Assembly (NCBI GenBank): GCA_022571985.1
Contig: JACZWU010000005.1
Location: 124,001-188,000, forward strand
DNA: 64,000 nucleotides
Origin: Candidatus Zixiibacteriota bacterium
Lineage (GTDB): Bacteria > Zixibacteria > MSB-5A5 > GN15 > FEB-12
Direction of reading: 5' to 3'
A program made the translations under genes and the position numbers. The notes below the pieces were generated by a model. It saw only the letters and a program-made list of their open reading frames with translations, was not told the DNA's origin and made no database searches. Of the stretch, positions 9,088 through 18,489 are shown piece after piece; the stretch's first letter is position 1, and every line of letters starts with the position of its first letter.

Positions 9088-11718
9088 CTACATAATTATT
9101 ACAAGTTTGCCAATCTGAACATCGCCTGTTTCGCTGTTTTCTACAGTCCAATAATACAGGCCAGAGACTACTGACTGAGTGTTGCGAGTAATCAAATCCC
9201 AGGTTTCATGGGTGGAGTTAGGGTCAGCGGGGTCCCGGTCATGAATAATTTCTCGAACTAAGTCTCCGTCCAGAGAGTAAATGTTGATATTGCACTTTGG
9301 AGGAAGATTGGCAAAGTGAATTCGCCGGGTACGGTTGTCTGGTCTTTGTTCTCTTGAAAAGCGCTGACCTAATGTGTCCAGACCTTCAAAACCGCGGTCA
9401 CGGTAGTTCTGGTCAATACGATAGGGATTGGGATATACAAAGACTTCTAAATTCTGCTGGGCAACTCCGTCGGCTGTTTCAAGCGGATAGGCGTTAGCCG
9501 TATTAAACGTGACACTTGTTTCAAGCGACGGCAGCCCGGAACTTGGTGAGCCAAAATCAAAGGCCGTAACGCTAATCCAGTAAGGGACAGTAGGCAGCAG
9601 ATTTCTCACCGTATATTCATATTCGAAATAACGCGGGAAGCCATCCGGGGTTTTTTCTGCGTCAGGTAACGAGTCCAAAACCAGAGTGCTGGGATAGGCT
9701 TGAGAAGGATAAACTTTTCTGATACCATCAGGGTCAGTCAGGCTTGAAACGTTAAATCCCTGTGCCTCGAAGAAAAATAATGAGTCTATCGGAAATAAAG
9801 GATGGTTAAAGGGTCTGCTGCGAGTGTAATCCAGCGGATTAAAGGATGAGTCACCAAAGGCGTACAAGTTAAATAATTCGTCGTACGAAAATGGCTCATC
9901 TTTTAACTCAAAAGTAGGCGGCACAGCATTTTGATTAAACGTCCACTTGTTGAAGTTTTCGAGATCATATGAGACCAGTCGGCTGTAGCTGGTAGTCCGG
10001 TCGTCCCGCGCGATATAGATTCTATAACCTTCAAAGTCAATGGTGCGTGAGAAGGGGTCTTTGGTTGTTTCTGAGCGATAGCCATTGAAGCGGACTCTGA
10101 TTTCACCAATAGTTGGCTCAATGAAGAGAGCCGGCGCAGGCGGCGGCGAAGCGCCTCTGAAATCGGGGACTCCGTCACCGGATGCAAAAGTTGTGTCGAC
10201 TTTCAAGTAGGTATAAATAGTATCCCATGGCGTTAGGGAACTGTCTATCGATTCAATAGCGCTATCTAAAACACAGAATCGCATTTCGCCGGCATAACCA
10301 TTGCTATCAGTATCAACGCCCGGATTGTCATAAATCCAGCCAGCCCAGCGGGCATTTACCAGGAAATCTTTGAAGTTAAGGTTTTCGTAGTACTTGTCAG
10401 GGTCATCGGGAAGATTGTCATCGTTACCTATCTCAGTATGAAAGTTCAATCCGGCCACATAGGCAAAAGAAATGGGTAATTCCTGACCCGGATCAATATC
10501 AAAGGGACCGAAAGAAAGCAGATAACGAGTATCAAATCCGATTGGTATTATAACTTTCATAGTTGCATTGGGCGGCAGCCAGATAGAGTCGGTTTCCCGG
10601 ATTACACCGGTATATGCCTGATCATAATCGAATTCCTGATTGCGAAGCAGATAATATTTATTTCTGTCACCCTCTGGTGTACCCAAGCCACCGGTTCCAA
10701 AATCACGGAAAGATTCTTTTAATCTGCCTACATTTGGTCTTTCTCGAGGACCGAAGTCCAAAAAAGCATTTCCATTACTTACCCACCAGTTAAAAGAAAC
10801 CTGGAGAGATTCAGCCGGAGTTCTTACAATACGGGTACCTGTGACATGAGGCGCCGGTCCGGTTGAGCCGTCGAGGTCACCGTCGTTGTCTGAAATCCAG
10901 GCCAGATTGGTAACATCAACATATTCACAGGTCAGGTGAGTATCAATAAAACTTGGTGTAAAGCCGCACAGGTCGTCCATAAAAGCGCCCAAAGGGTCAG
11001 CGCCGACATCGGCATCAACATAAATTCCCATATAAACTTCGCGGATAGTTCTGGCAGATATATTTTTGATACCATAATCAAAGAGAACAAAATCCTCTGC
11101 ATACTCATATGACCAGGCATATGAACGCTGAGTGATTTCTATACCGATAGGCCTATGGGGTAAATTAGTAAAACCGTCTGCTGCTACGCCGTCTGTGGTA
11201 GTATCGGTATATACTGCAATAAAGTCTTCTTCAGAAATAGCATCTCGAAACAAGTCGTCATCTGTGGGATCAATAATCGATCTTTTCTTCATCTCTCCTT
11301 TTGGAAAGGGGTCAGGAAACATTTCACGGGTAAATGACCAGCCATCGGCGCCTACAGAAACCAGCGTATCACGTCCTACAACTGCGCCAATCCAGAATGC
11401 TGCGGCAAAAAGATATTCAACCCCACCGTTTTTGGGAACTTCGCAGCCAAAGGGTATGGGCCTACCCGTAAAATAATCATTGAGGGAAGTGGCCACAAAT
11501 CCATTGCCAAACGTCCCGTTGTTAGAGATACTCAGCGTCATATTACCGACTCGATGAGCGACAACGCCATGCGCGGGAGGCTCTGCCAGGCGCTGACTGT
11601 TGCTGAATTTATTCTGGTCCTTTTCGTCGAACTCGGCGCGGGCTGTGGCAGTTGAAGCAGTGCCAAGCATGGCTGTCAGGCAGAGAAAGACTATCGCAAT
11701 TGATTTGTTAAGAGACAT
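9088..11718 (-). CDS. Secreted protein with C-terminal FlgD-like/T9SS-type sorting domain (paralog 2)
   Basis: 876 aa, same block order as 6448-9078; very close to 11768-14407. Confidence 0.82.
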   Translation of the reverse strand: MSLNKSIAIVFLCLTAMLGTASTATARAEFDEKDQNKFSNSQRLAEPPAHGVVAHRVGNMTLSISNNGTFGNGFVATSLNDYFTGRPIPFGCEVPKNGGVEYLFAAAFWIGAVVGRDTLVSVGADGWSFTREMFPDPFPKGEMKKRSIIDPTDDDLFRDAISEEDFIAVYTDTTTDGVAADGFTNLPHRPIGIEITQRSYAWSYEYAEDFVLFDYGIKNISARTIREVYMGIYVDADVGADPLGAFMDDLCGFTPSFIDTHLTCEYVDVTNLAWISDNDGDLDGSTGPAPHVTGTRIVRTPAESLQVSFNWWVSNGNAFLDFGPRERPNVGRLKESFRDFGTGGLGTPEGDRNKYYLLRNQEFDYDQAYTGVIRETDSIWLPPNATMKVIIPIGFDTRYLLSFGPFDIDPGQELPISFAYVAGLNFHTEIGNDDNLPDDPDKYYENLNFKDFLVNARWAGWIYDNPGVDTDSNGYAGEMRFCVLDSAIESIDSSLTPWDTIYTYLKVDTTFASGDGVPDFRGASPPPAPALFIEPTIGEIRVRFNGYRSETTKDPFSRTIDFEGYRIYIARDDRTTSYSRLVSYDLENFNKWTFNQNAVPPTFELKDEPFSYDELFNLYAFGDSSFNPLDYTRSRPFNHPLFPIDSLFFFEAQGFNVSSLTDPDGIRKVYPSQAYPSTLVLDSLPDAEKTPDGFPRYFEYEYTVRNLLPTVPYWISVTAFDFGSPSSGLPSLETSVTFNTANAYPLETADGVAQQNLEVFVYPNPYRIDQNYRDRGFEGLDTLGQRFSREQRPDNRTRRIHFANLPPKCNINIYSLDGDLVREIIHDRDPADPNSTHETWDLITRNTQSVVSGLYYWTVENSETGDVQIGKLVIIM

Positions 11719-11767
11719 ATTTCTGTTTTCTTTTGCTTTAATTGTTTGGTCCTTTGAGCAATCTTAA

Positions 11768-14407
11768 TTAAAGAATAATTACCAGTTTGCCAATTTGCAC
11801 ATCGCCTGTTTCGGTGTTTTCCACGGTCCAATAATACAATCCGGAAACTACAGATTGAGTGTTGCGGGTTATGAGGTCCCAGGTGTCATGTGTAGAGTTG
11901 GGGTCAGAGATATCTTTGTCATGAATGATTTCCCGCACTAAATCACCGTCCAAAGAATAAATATTGATAGTGCATTTTGCCGGAAGATTGGCAAAGTGGA
12001 TACGACGGGCGCGAGTATCGGGTCTCTGTGACCTTGGCAGGCGCTGTCCCAGAGTATCCAGCCCTTCAAAACCACGGTCTCGATAATTCTGGTCGATTCG
12101 ATAGGGGTTCGGGTATACAAAAACCTGGAGATCCTGCTGAGCTACCCCAGCGGCAGTCTCAAGAGGGTAAGCGTTGGCTGTGTTAAATGTAACGCTGGTC
12201 TCCAGCGGGGGCAGACCCGAACTGGGAGAGCCAAAATCAAAAGCCGTCACGCTAATCCAGTAGGGCACAGTAGGCAGCAAATTGCGCACGGTAAATTCAT
12301 ATTCGAAGTAGCGGGGTAATCCCTCGGCAGTTTTCTCGGCATCAGGCAAAGAATCCAGATTCATAGTGCTTGGGAAGGCTTGAGAAGGATATGTTTTAAT
12401 AATACCGTCAGGGTCAGTCAAACTTGAAACGTTGAAACCCTGTGGCTCAAAAAAGAACTGGGAGTCAATCGGGAACAGAGGGTGCTTAAACGGTCTGCTG
12501 CGAGTGTAATCTAAGGGGTTAAAAGAGGAGTCACCAAAGGCGTACAAGTTAAACAGTTCGTCATAGGTGAAGGGATTGCTCAATAACTGAAAAGTGGGTG
12601 GTATAGCATTCGGGTTGTAAGTCCACTTATTGAAATCTTCTCTGTCATAAGATACCAGCCGGCTGTAGCTGGTAGTACGGTCGTCGCGGGCGATATAAAT
12701 TCTGTAGCCTTCAAAATCAATAATTCTTGAAAAAGGATCTTTGGTAGTCTCCGTACGATAGCCATTGAAACGAACCTTGATTTGCCCGACACTTGGCTCG
12801 ATAAAAAGAGCCGGTGCAGGCGGCGGGGAGGCTCCCCTAAAATCCGGTACACCGTCACCAGTAGCAAAGATAGTGTCCACTTTGGCGTAAAATGTATCCC
12901 AGGGAGTTACAGAACTGTCTATGCTTGAAATGGCACTGTCGATCACACAGAATCTCATCTCGCCAGCGTAACCATTGCTGTCAGTGTCTACGCCGGGATT
13001 ATCGTAGATCCAGCCGGCCCAGCGGGCGTTGACCAGAAAATCCTTGAAATTCAGTCCCTTGTAGTAAGCATTGGGATTATCGGGAAGGTTTTTGATGTTA
13101 TCAATATCAATATGGAAATTATCGCTGCTCACATAGGCAAAAGAAATAGGCAACTCTTCACCGGGGTCAATATCAAAAGGCCCAAAAGACAGCAAATATC
13201 TGGTGTCAAAGCCATCGGCAAAATCTTCAGCAAAACTTTGATTTGGCTGCAGCCAGATACTGTCTGAGGCCGTAATTGAGGCCGTATAAGCCTGATCGTA
13301 GTCGAATTCACCGTTGCTTAAAGCGTAGTATTTGTTTCTGTCTCCCTCAGGTGTACCTAAGCCTCCCGTGCCATAATCTCTGAATGGCTTATTTGCTGTT
13401 GGCCTTTTGCGGGGGCCAAAATCTCTGGAGGCGTCACCGTTGCCAATCCACCAGTTAAACGAAATTACAAGAGACTCTGCCGGGGTTCTGACAATTCTCG
13501 TTCCGGTAACCCCCGGGGCCGCCGGATACCCTTCGCCAAGGTCGCCGTTGTTATCTGTTATCCAGGCGATATTGGCGACATCGACATACTCACAGATAGC
13601 GTGTGTGTCCAGAAAAGATGGTGTAAAGCCACAAAGGTCATCGGTATGCGGTTCCTGCGGATTTGCACCAACATCAGCATCAACATAAACGCCCATAAAA
13701 ACATCGCGGATTGGTCTGCTGCCGATGTTTGTAATGCGATAATCAAAAAGTATAAAATTTTCGGCGTATTCATACGACCAGGCGAAAGATTTCTGGGTAA
13801 CTTCAATCCCGATTGGTCTGTGGCCAAAGGGATCAAGCCCGTCGTAGGTTCCGGAACCCCTGGCAGTATCAGTGTACCAGGCTATAAAATCTTCTTCTGA
13901 AATGGCATCCCTGAACAAGCTGTCAATAGTAGGGTCAATGATAGATCTTTTTTTCATTGCTTTGGGATTACCGGCAAAGGCTTCGTCCGGAGAAAATTCC
14001 TGGTTACTCTGCCAGCCATCATGTCCGACAGTAACCAGTGTGTCACGTCCGACAATAGCGCCAATCCAAAAAGCACCGCCGAACAGATATTCAATACCGC
14101 CATTTTTGGGGACCTCGCAGCCAAAAGCAATTCCCCTCGAAGCGAAACAGTCCACCGCAGCTGACTGGGAGTAATCGGTACCGAACGTGCCATTGTTTGA
14201 GATAGCCAATGTCATATTTCCGATTCTGTGTGAAGCCATACAATGGTCAGGATTTACAGCCAGCTGACCGCCGCCCTTGAACTTTCCTTCTTCATTTTTA
14301 AGATACAGGGTGCGGGGCTGTAATATGGGCGTCAGCAGCAAAACCAAAGCACACAAATATAAGACGATTGTTGCAAGAAATCTTTTTGACATAAATTTAG
14401 CACTCAC
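11768..14407 (-). CDS. Secreted protein with C-terminal FlgD-like/T9SS-type sorting domain (paralog 3)
   Basis: 879 aa; C-terminal two thirds nearly identical to paralog 2. Confidence 0.82.
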   Translation of the reverse strand: MSAKFMSKRFLATIVLYLCALVLLLTPILQPRTLYLKNEEGKFKGGGQLAVNPDHCMASHRIGNMTLAISNNGTFGTDYSQSAAVDCFASRGIAFGCEVPKNGGIEYLFGGAFWIGAIVGRDTLVTVGHDGWQSNQEFSPDEAFAGNPKAMKKRSIIDPTIDSLFRDAISEEDFIAWYTDTARGSGTYDGLDPFGHRPIGIEVTQKSFAWSYEYAENFILFDYRITNIGSRPIRDVFMGVYVDADVGANPQEPHTDDLCGFTPSFLDTHAICEYVDVANIAWITDNNGDLGEGYPAAPGVTGTRIVRTPAESLVISFNWWIGNGDASRDFGPRKRPTANKPFRDYGTGGLGTPEGDRNKYYALSNGEFDYDQAYTASITASDSIWLQPNQSFAEDFADGFDTRYLLSFGPFDIDPGEELPISFAYVSSDNFHIDIDNIKNLPDNPNAYYKGLNFKDFLVNARWAGWIYDNPGVDTDSNGYAGEMRFCVIDSAISSIDSSVTPWDTFYAKVDTIFATGDGVPDFRGASPPPAPALFIEPSVGQIKVRFNGYRTETTKDPFSRIIDFEGYRIYIARDDRTTSYSRLVSYDREDFNKWTYNPNAIPPTFQLLSNPFTYDELFNLYAFGDSSFNPLDYTRSRPFKHPLFPIDSQFFFEPQGFNVSSLTDPDGIIKTYPSQAFPSTMNLDSLPDAEKTAEGLPRYFEYEFTVRNLLPTVPYWISVTAFDFGSPSSGLPPLETSVTFNTANAYPLETAAGVAQQDLQVFVYPNPYRIDQNYRDRGFEGLDTLGQRLPRSQRPDTRARRIHFANLPAKCTINIYSLDGDLVREIIHDKDISDPNSTHDTWDLITRNTQSVVSGLYYWTVENTETGDVQIGKLVIIL

Positions 14408-14621
14408 TCATCTGGTTTAATTCTCAATCATTAACGAATCAGGGTCCAATTTAGTTTAATGAGCCCGGTAAAAATAAGGCTAACTCCAAGCTCTATTTTA
14501 ATATAAGTGAAGAAATTAGCAAAAAGGACCATGTCAATCAAGCATTTTCAACAGAAATTATTTTGACGCAAATGCTGCTTTACATTTTGCAAATAAAAGG
14601 ACAGCATACAGCTATCTGCAA

Positions 14622-14650
14622 AAAAAAGGCCGGTTTGACCCGGCCTTTTT
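14622..14650 (-). terminator. Intrinsic terminator of the M16 operon
   Basis: GGCCGG-tttgac-CCGGCC stem flanked by A/T runs, just beyond the stop of 14670-16814. Confidence 0.75.
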
Positions 14651-14669
14651 AATTCCTTGCAAGCCTAAG

Positions 14670-16814
14670 CTATTCAGTGGGTTTCTCGAATTGGTCAGCC
14701 GAAACGCTGGCGTTGACATCGAATTCGGAGATTTCCGTGTAATCGCATTTTTTGCCGTCTAAGTTTCTTAAAGTTTTAGAAGGAATCAGAATACCCTCAA
14801 CCTGGGTAAATTCTGTGTATCTTTCTTCAATGTTTCCCTCGCCGACCATAGTTGTCCCCCAAAATGACTTACCGGCCAGTTTGTGGGTTTGGGAGTCAAA
14901 GGCCAGTCTGCATATAGAAGTGCCGCTTTTGTCCAGCATTACTACAAAATCGACAGGACTTCCGTCAAACTCGCCGGAGCCGTCGAATACAAACTGAATT
15001 TCAGGAGAATCTATCTGCTGAAACATCTGGATTGTATTTCTCATGGCATCTATGTTTTTCTCAAGTATTTCTTCTTCGGAAAAGGCAACCAGTTCACCGG
15101 TGGGGCTTGTTCGCCAGCCGCTGACACCGTTTCTGATGATCAGCATAGTTCTGCCCATCATAGAAACTTCCTGTCTGGTTTTATCCGGGAATGCTTTGAG
15201 TTCATCAAATTGTATGGCGATTTCTCCCTGAGGCGTAATTATTGTAAGTGTTCCTTTGGTATGTAAAGAGCTCACTTTTTTGAATTTGGCCAGGCCGCCA
15301 TGTGCTTCGGCAGCCTGAGTCAGGACATTTTTCCCTTTTTCGAGATTTTCAGGTGTAACGGACAATTCAGTTTTTTCTTCACCGGAAGGTATCGATATAT
15401 TAATAGCCACAACCGGGCCGAGCGCCAGTTCCTCTAATGGCATATCAAAATCTTCACCTTTACCAACGACTACAACTTGCAGGGCATCGGGCCTGAGATT
15501 TTTCTTTGCCGCTGCGACGACATCTTCGGAAGTTACCTGCTCAACTTTTTCCTTTGTTTGCTGCAGGAAGTCTTCGGGAAGTCCATGGTAGTCGTATGAC
15601 ATCATTCTGGTTACTACTTCACCTTTAGTGTCAAAATTAAACACGAACGAATTCAAATAAGCATTTTTGGCTCTATCCATTTCTTCTTCGGTGGGTGGAT
15701 CGGTCTGCATGCTTTTGATTACTTTTATGACTTCTTTTATGGCTTTGGCAGTCGTTTCAGATTTTGTCCCGACATAGCCATAAAAGAATCCCGGATAAGA
15801 AATATTTGCGGTATAAGTAGCGCTGGTGCCGTATGCCAGACCTTCCTTGGAGCGTATCGTATTAAACATTCGATTCCCAAAACCGCCGCCGAGTATATTG
15901 TTCATTACAATTCTATCAGCATAGTCTTCGTCAGTAACTAAGCCGCCGATATGCCCCAGCAGAATGTTCGTCTGGGTAACATCATTTTTCTCAACATAAT
16001 TGACCTGCCGGACAAATTTGTAATCAACTTTGGGAAGTTTGGGGATTTCAGCCGTTCCTCTGGACCAATCGCCAAAAAGGCTCTTAATTTTTTTAACTAT
16101 CTTTTTCTCGTCAAAATCACCCCAGATTCCTATCTGGATTCTGTCTGGGGTGAAATATTTTTTGTGGAAAGCCACCAGATCATCGCGGGTTATGGCGTTG
16201 ATTGTCGCATACTCACTTTGGCGTGCATAGACAGATTCAGGTCCGTAGATTACTTTTCTGAATTCTCTAATGGCAATCTGTAGCGCTTCATCATTGCGTC
16301 TGGCGATAGCCGAGCGCTGCTGGACAATTTCCAGATCAATTTTATCCTGTTCAAAGACAGGATAACGGAGGACTTCGGCCAGTACCTCCAGTCCGAGGTC
16401 AGTGTATTCGCTTAAGACATTGATTCTGGCTGTACCGGTAGCAAGTCCCATGGAAGTTTCTACGCTGGCTCCGACAGCTTCCAGCATTTCATCTATTTCA
16501 TCGCCGCTCCATTTTTTGGTGCCGCCGGTTCTGAGAACCGAACTGGTCACATCGGCTAAGCCAATTTTGTCGGCTGGTTCCAGATAGGAACCGATATTTA
16601 TTCTGACCGAGGCTCTGAAAATGGGCAATGACTTGTCCTGTGACAGATAAAGTCGAAGGCCGTTTTCAAGCTCGATTTTCTTAACGTTTGGTATTTCCAG
16701 CGGATTGAGCTTCGGATATACGATTTTGCCGATGTCCTGCGCCGTGCTCATGGAACTAAGCGCAAACGCCAGAGTCATCAGAGCTACAAATGTAAATAAT
16801 GTGAACTTTTTCAT
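14670..16814 (-). CDS. M16-family (insulinase-like) subunit lacking HxxEH, with C-terminal LolA-like domain
   Basis: M16 fold signatures (LENGLRLYLSQDKSLPIFRASVRINIGS; GGGFGNRMFNTIRSKEGLAYGTSATY). The zinc motif region reads GLADVTSSVLRTGG. A ~200-aa C-terminal extension resembles lipoprotein-carrier-type domains. Confidence 0.85.
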   Translation of the reverse strand: MKKFTLFTFVALMTLAFALSSMSTAQDIGKIVYPKLNPLEIPNVKKIELENGLRLYLSQDKSLPIFRASVRINIGSYLEPADKIGLADVTSSVLRTGGTKKWSGDEIDEMLEAVGASVETSMGLATGTARINVLSEYTDLGLEVLAEVLRYPVFEQDKIDLEIVQQRSAIARRNDEALQIAIREFRKVIYGPESVYARQSEYATINAITRDDLVAFHKKYFTPDRIQIGIWGDFDEKKIVKKIKSLFGDWSRGTAEIPKLPKVDYKFVRQVNYVEKNDVTQTNILLGHIGGLVTDEDYADRIVMNNILGGGFGNRMFNTIRSKEGLAYGTSATYTANISYPGFFYGYVGTKSETTAKAIKEVIKVIKSMQTDPPTEEEMDRAKNAYLNSFVFNFDTKGEVVTRMMSYDYHGLPEDFLQQTKEKVEQVTSEDVVAAAKKNLRPDALQVVVVGKGEDFDMPLEELALGPVVAINISIPSGEEKTELSVTPENLEKGKNVLTQAAEAHGGLAKFKKVSSLHTKGTLTIITPQGEIAIQFDELKAFPDKTRQEVSMMGRTMLIIRNGVSGWRTSPTGELVAFSEEEILEKNIDAMRNTIQMFQQIDSPEIQFVFDGSGEFDGSPVDFVVMLDKSGTSICRLAFDSQTHKLAGKSFWGTTMVGEGNIEERYTEFTQVEGILIPSKTLRNLDGKKCDYTEISEFDVNASVSADQFEKPTE

Positions 16815-16832
16815 TTCATCTATCTCCTAATC

Positions 16833-18338
16833 TCAGCTTTCCACCGTGTTCATCATGATGACGGTTCTATTTTTTGATGTCAGGTATGTATTGGCGACAC
16901 GCTTGATGTCTTCGGCTGTAACAGCGTTAATGCGATTCAGTTCATTGAACATTTCTCTCCAGTCGCCCCAGTAAGTCTGATAAGCTGCCAGCTGAAAGCC
17001 GATTCCGGAATTACTGCTCAGGCCGTTTATAAAGTTAGCTTTGGCTCTGGCTTTGATTTTTTCAACTTCATCATCGGGAATAAGTTCTTCTTTCATTCTT
17101 TCTACTTCAGCCAAAATCTCAGTCTCGCAATCGGCATTGCTGATTTTTGGAGCAGGCAGTGCGTAGAGAAGAATCATGCCTGGATATTTTTCTCCCGGAT
17201 AACCGGTCAGCCCTGAGACCTGCGCCACCATTTTCTTCTCTTTTACTAATTTCTTGTAGAGCAGGGATGTTCTGCCAATGGTCAGGTAGTCCAGCAGGGC
17301 GTCGATAGCCGGACGGTCGGGGTGAGTGTTTTCGGGGATATGCCAGCCGGCCAGGTACCACGGCTGCGAGGGATCTTCGATTACCATTCGTCTTTCGCCC
17401 GTTTGCACCGGTTCAACGGTAGCGATTCTGGCAGGTTTTGGTCTGTAAGGAATGCGGTTCCAATATTTCTCAGCCATCTTAATCAATTCCTTGGTATTGA
17501 CATCACCGACGATTGATATCGTAAGATTGGCCGGAGAATAATATTTTTCAAAAAAAGCTCTGGCTTCTTTGCGAGAGTAATATTGTATATCAGACATATG
17601 CCCGATGCCAGATATACCGTAAGGGTGAGCAAGAAAGGACAATCCTAAGAACTGCTCTATCAAGCGTCCTATCGGGCTTGACTCTATTCGCATACGCCGT
17701 TCTTCGGCCACGACATCTCTTTCTTTGTACATTTCTCTCAAAACAGGATTTAAGAAACGTTCTGATTCGAGTGCCATCCATAACTCAACTTTATTGGAAG
17801 GCAGACTAATGAAGTAAACAGTGCGGTCGGCCCAGGTTCCGGCATTGAGATCGACACCGCCTTCGCGGCTGACAGTTTGTCCGTATTGATTGGGAATTAC
17901 CAGTTCATATGATGCCTCACGGGCAGCTTCATAGTCTTTCTCCAGTTTTTCTATTCTGGCAGAATCCGCCCAGAAACCTTTAGTGCGTTCAGCACGCAGC
18001 TCCATGAAAATAGAGTCTTCGATTTCTATCAGTTCTTTTTCTGCTTTATAATCTTTGGTTCCGAAAGTTGTAGTACCCTTAAAGGCCATATGCTCAAACA
18101 TATGAGCCAGCCCGGTGTAGCCTTTGGGGTCATCTACCGAACCGACATCGGCGTAAGTATTAAAAGAGACTACCGGGGCGTCGTGTCTTTCCAGAATTAT
18201 GAGCTTCAGGCCGTTTTCTAAGGTATGCTCCACAACCGAGTTCTCAAGTTTGGAAAAATCAAAACTGTAGGACGGCGTAGTCCCCAGCAGGATGGCTAAA
18301 ACTGCCAGTAATGGGAATACGGAATAATATTTTTTCAT
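16833..18338 (-). CDS. M16-family zinc peptidase (catalytic subunit)
   Basis: HMFEHMAFKGT (HxxEH) and downstream VAEERRMRIE; signal peptide; adjacent to the non-catalytic M16 ORF. Confidence 0.9.
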   Translation of the reverse strand: MKKYYSVFPLLAVLAILLGTTPSYSFDFSKLENSVVEHTLENGLKLIILERHDAPVVSFNTYADVGSVDDPKGYTGLAHMFEHMAFKGTTTFGTKDYKAEKELIEIEDSIFMELRAERTKGFWADSARIEKLEKDYEAAREASYELVIPNQYGQTVSREGGVDLNAGTWADRTVYFISLPSNKVELWMALESERFLNPVLREMYKERDVVAEERRMRIESSPIGRLIEQFLGLSFLAHPYGISGIGHMSDIQYYSRKEARAFFEKYYSPANLTISIVGDVNTKELIKMAEKYWNRIPYRPKPARIATVEPVQTGERRMVIEDPSQPWYLAGWHIPENTHPDRPAIDALLDYLTIGRTSLLYKKLVKEKKMVAQVSGLTGYPGEKYPGMILLYALPAPKISNADCETEILAEVERMKEELIPDDEVEKIKARAKANFINGLSSNSGIGFQLAAYQTYWGDWREMFNELNRINAVTAEDIKRVANTYLTSKNRTVIMMNTVES

Positions 18339-18489
18339 CAGCTCCTCCGTTTAGCTTATCTATTATTAACAAATTAACATTGAATTACAAATGACTGTCA
18401 AGCGAATAGTTCTTTAAGGCTAATGCCCAAATTGGAGATACTCATACATTGAGACTACGAATCAATTTTGGCAATGTTTCAGGCTAAGT

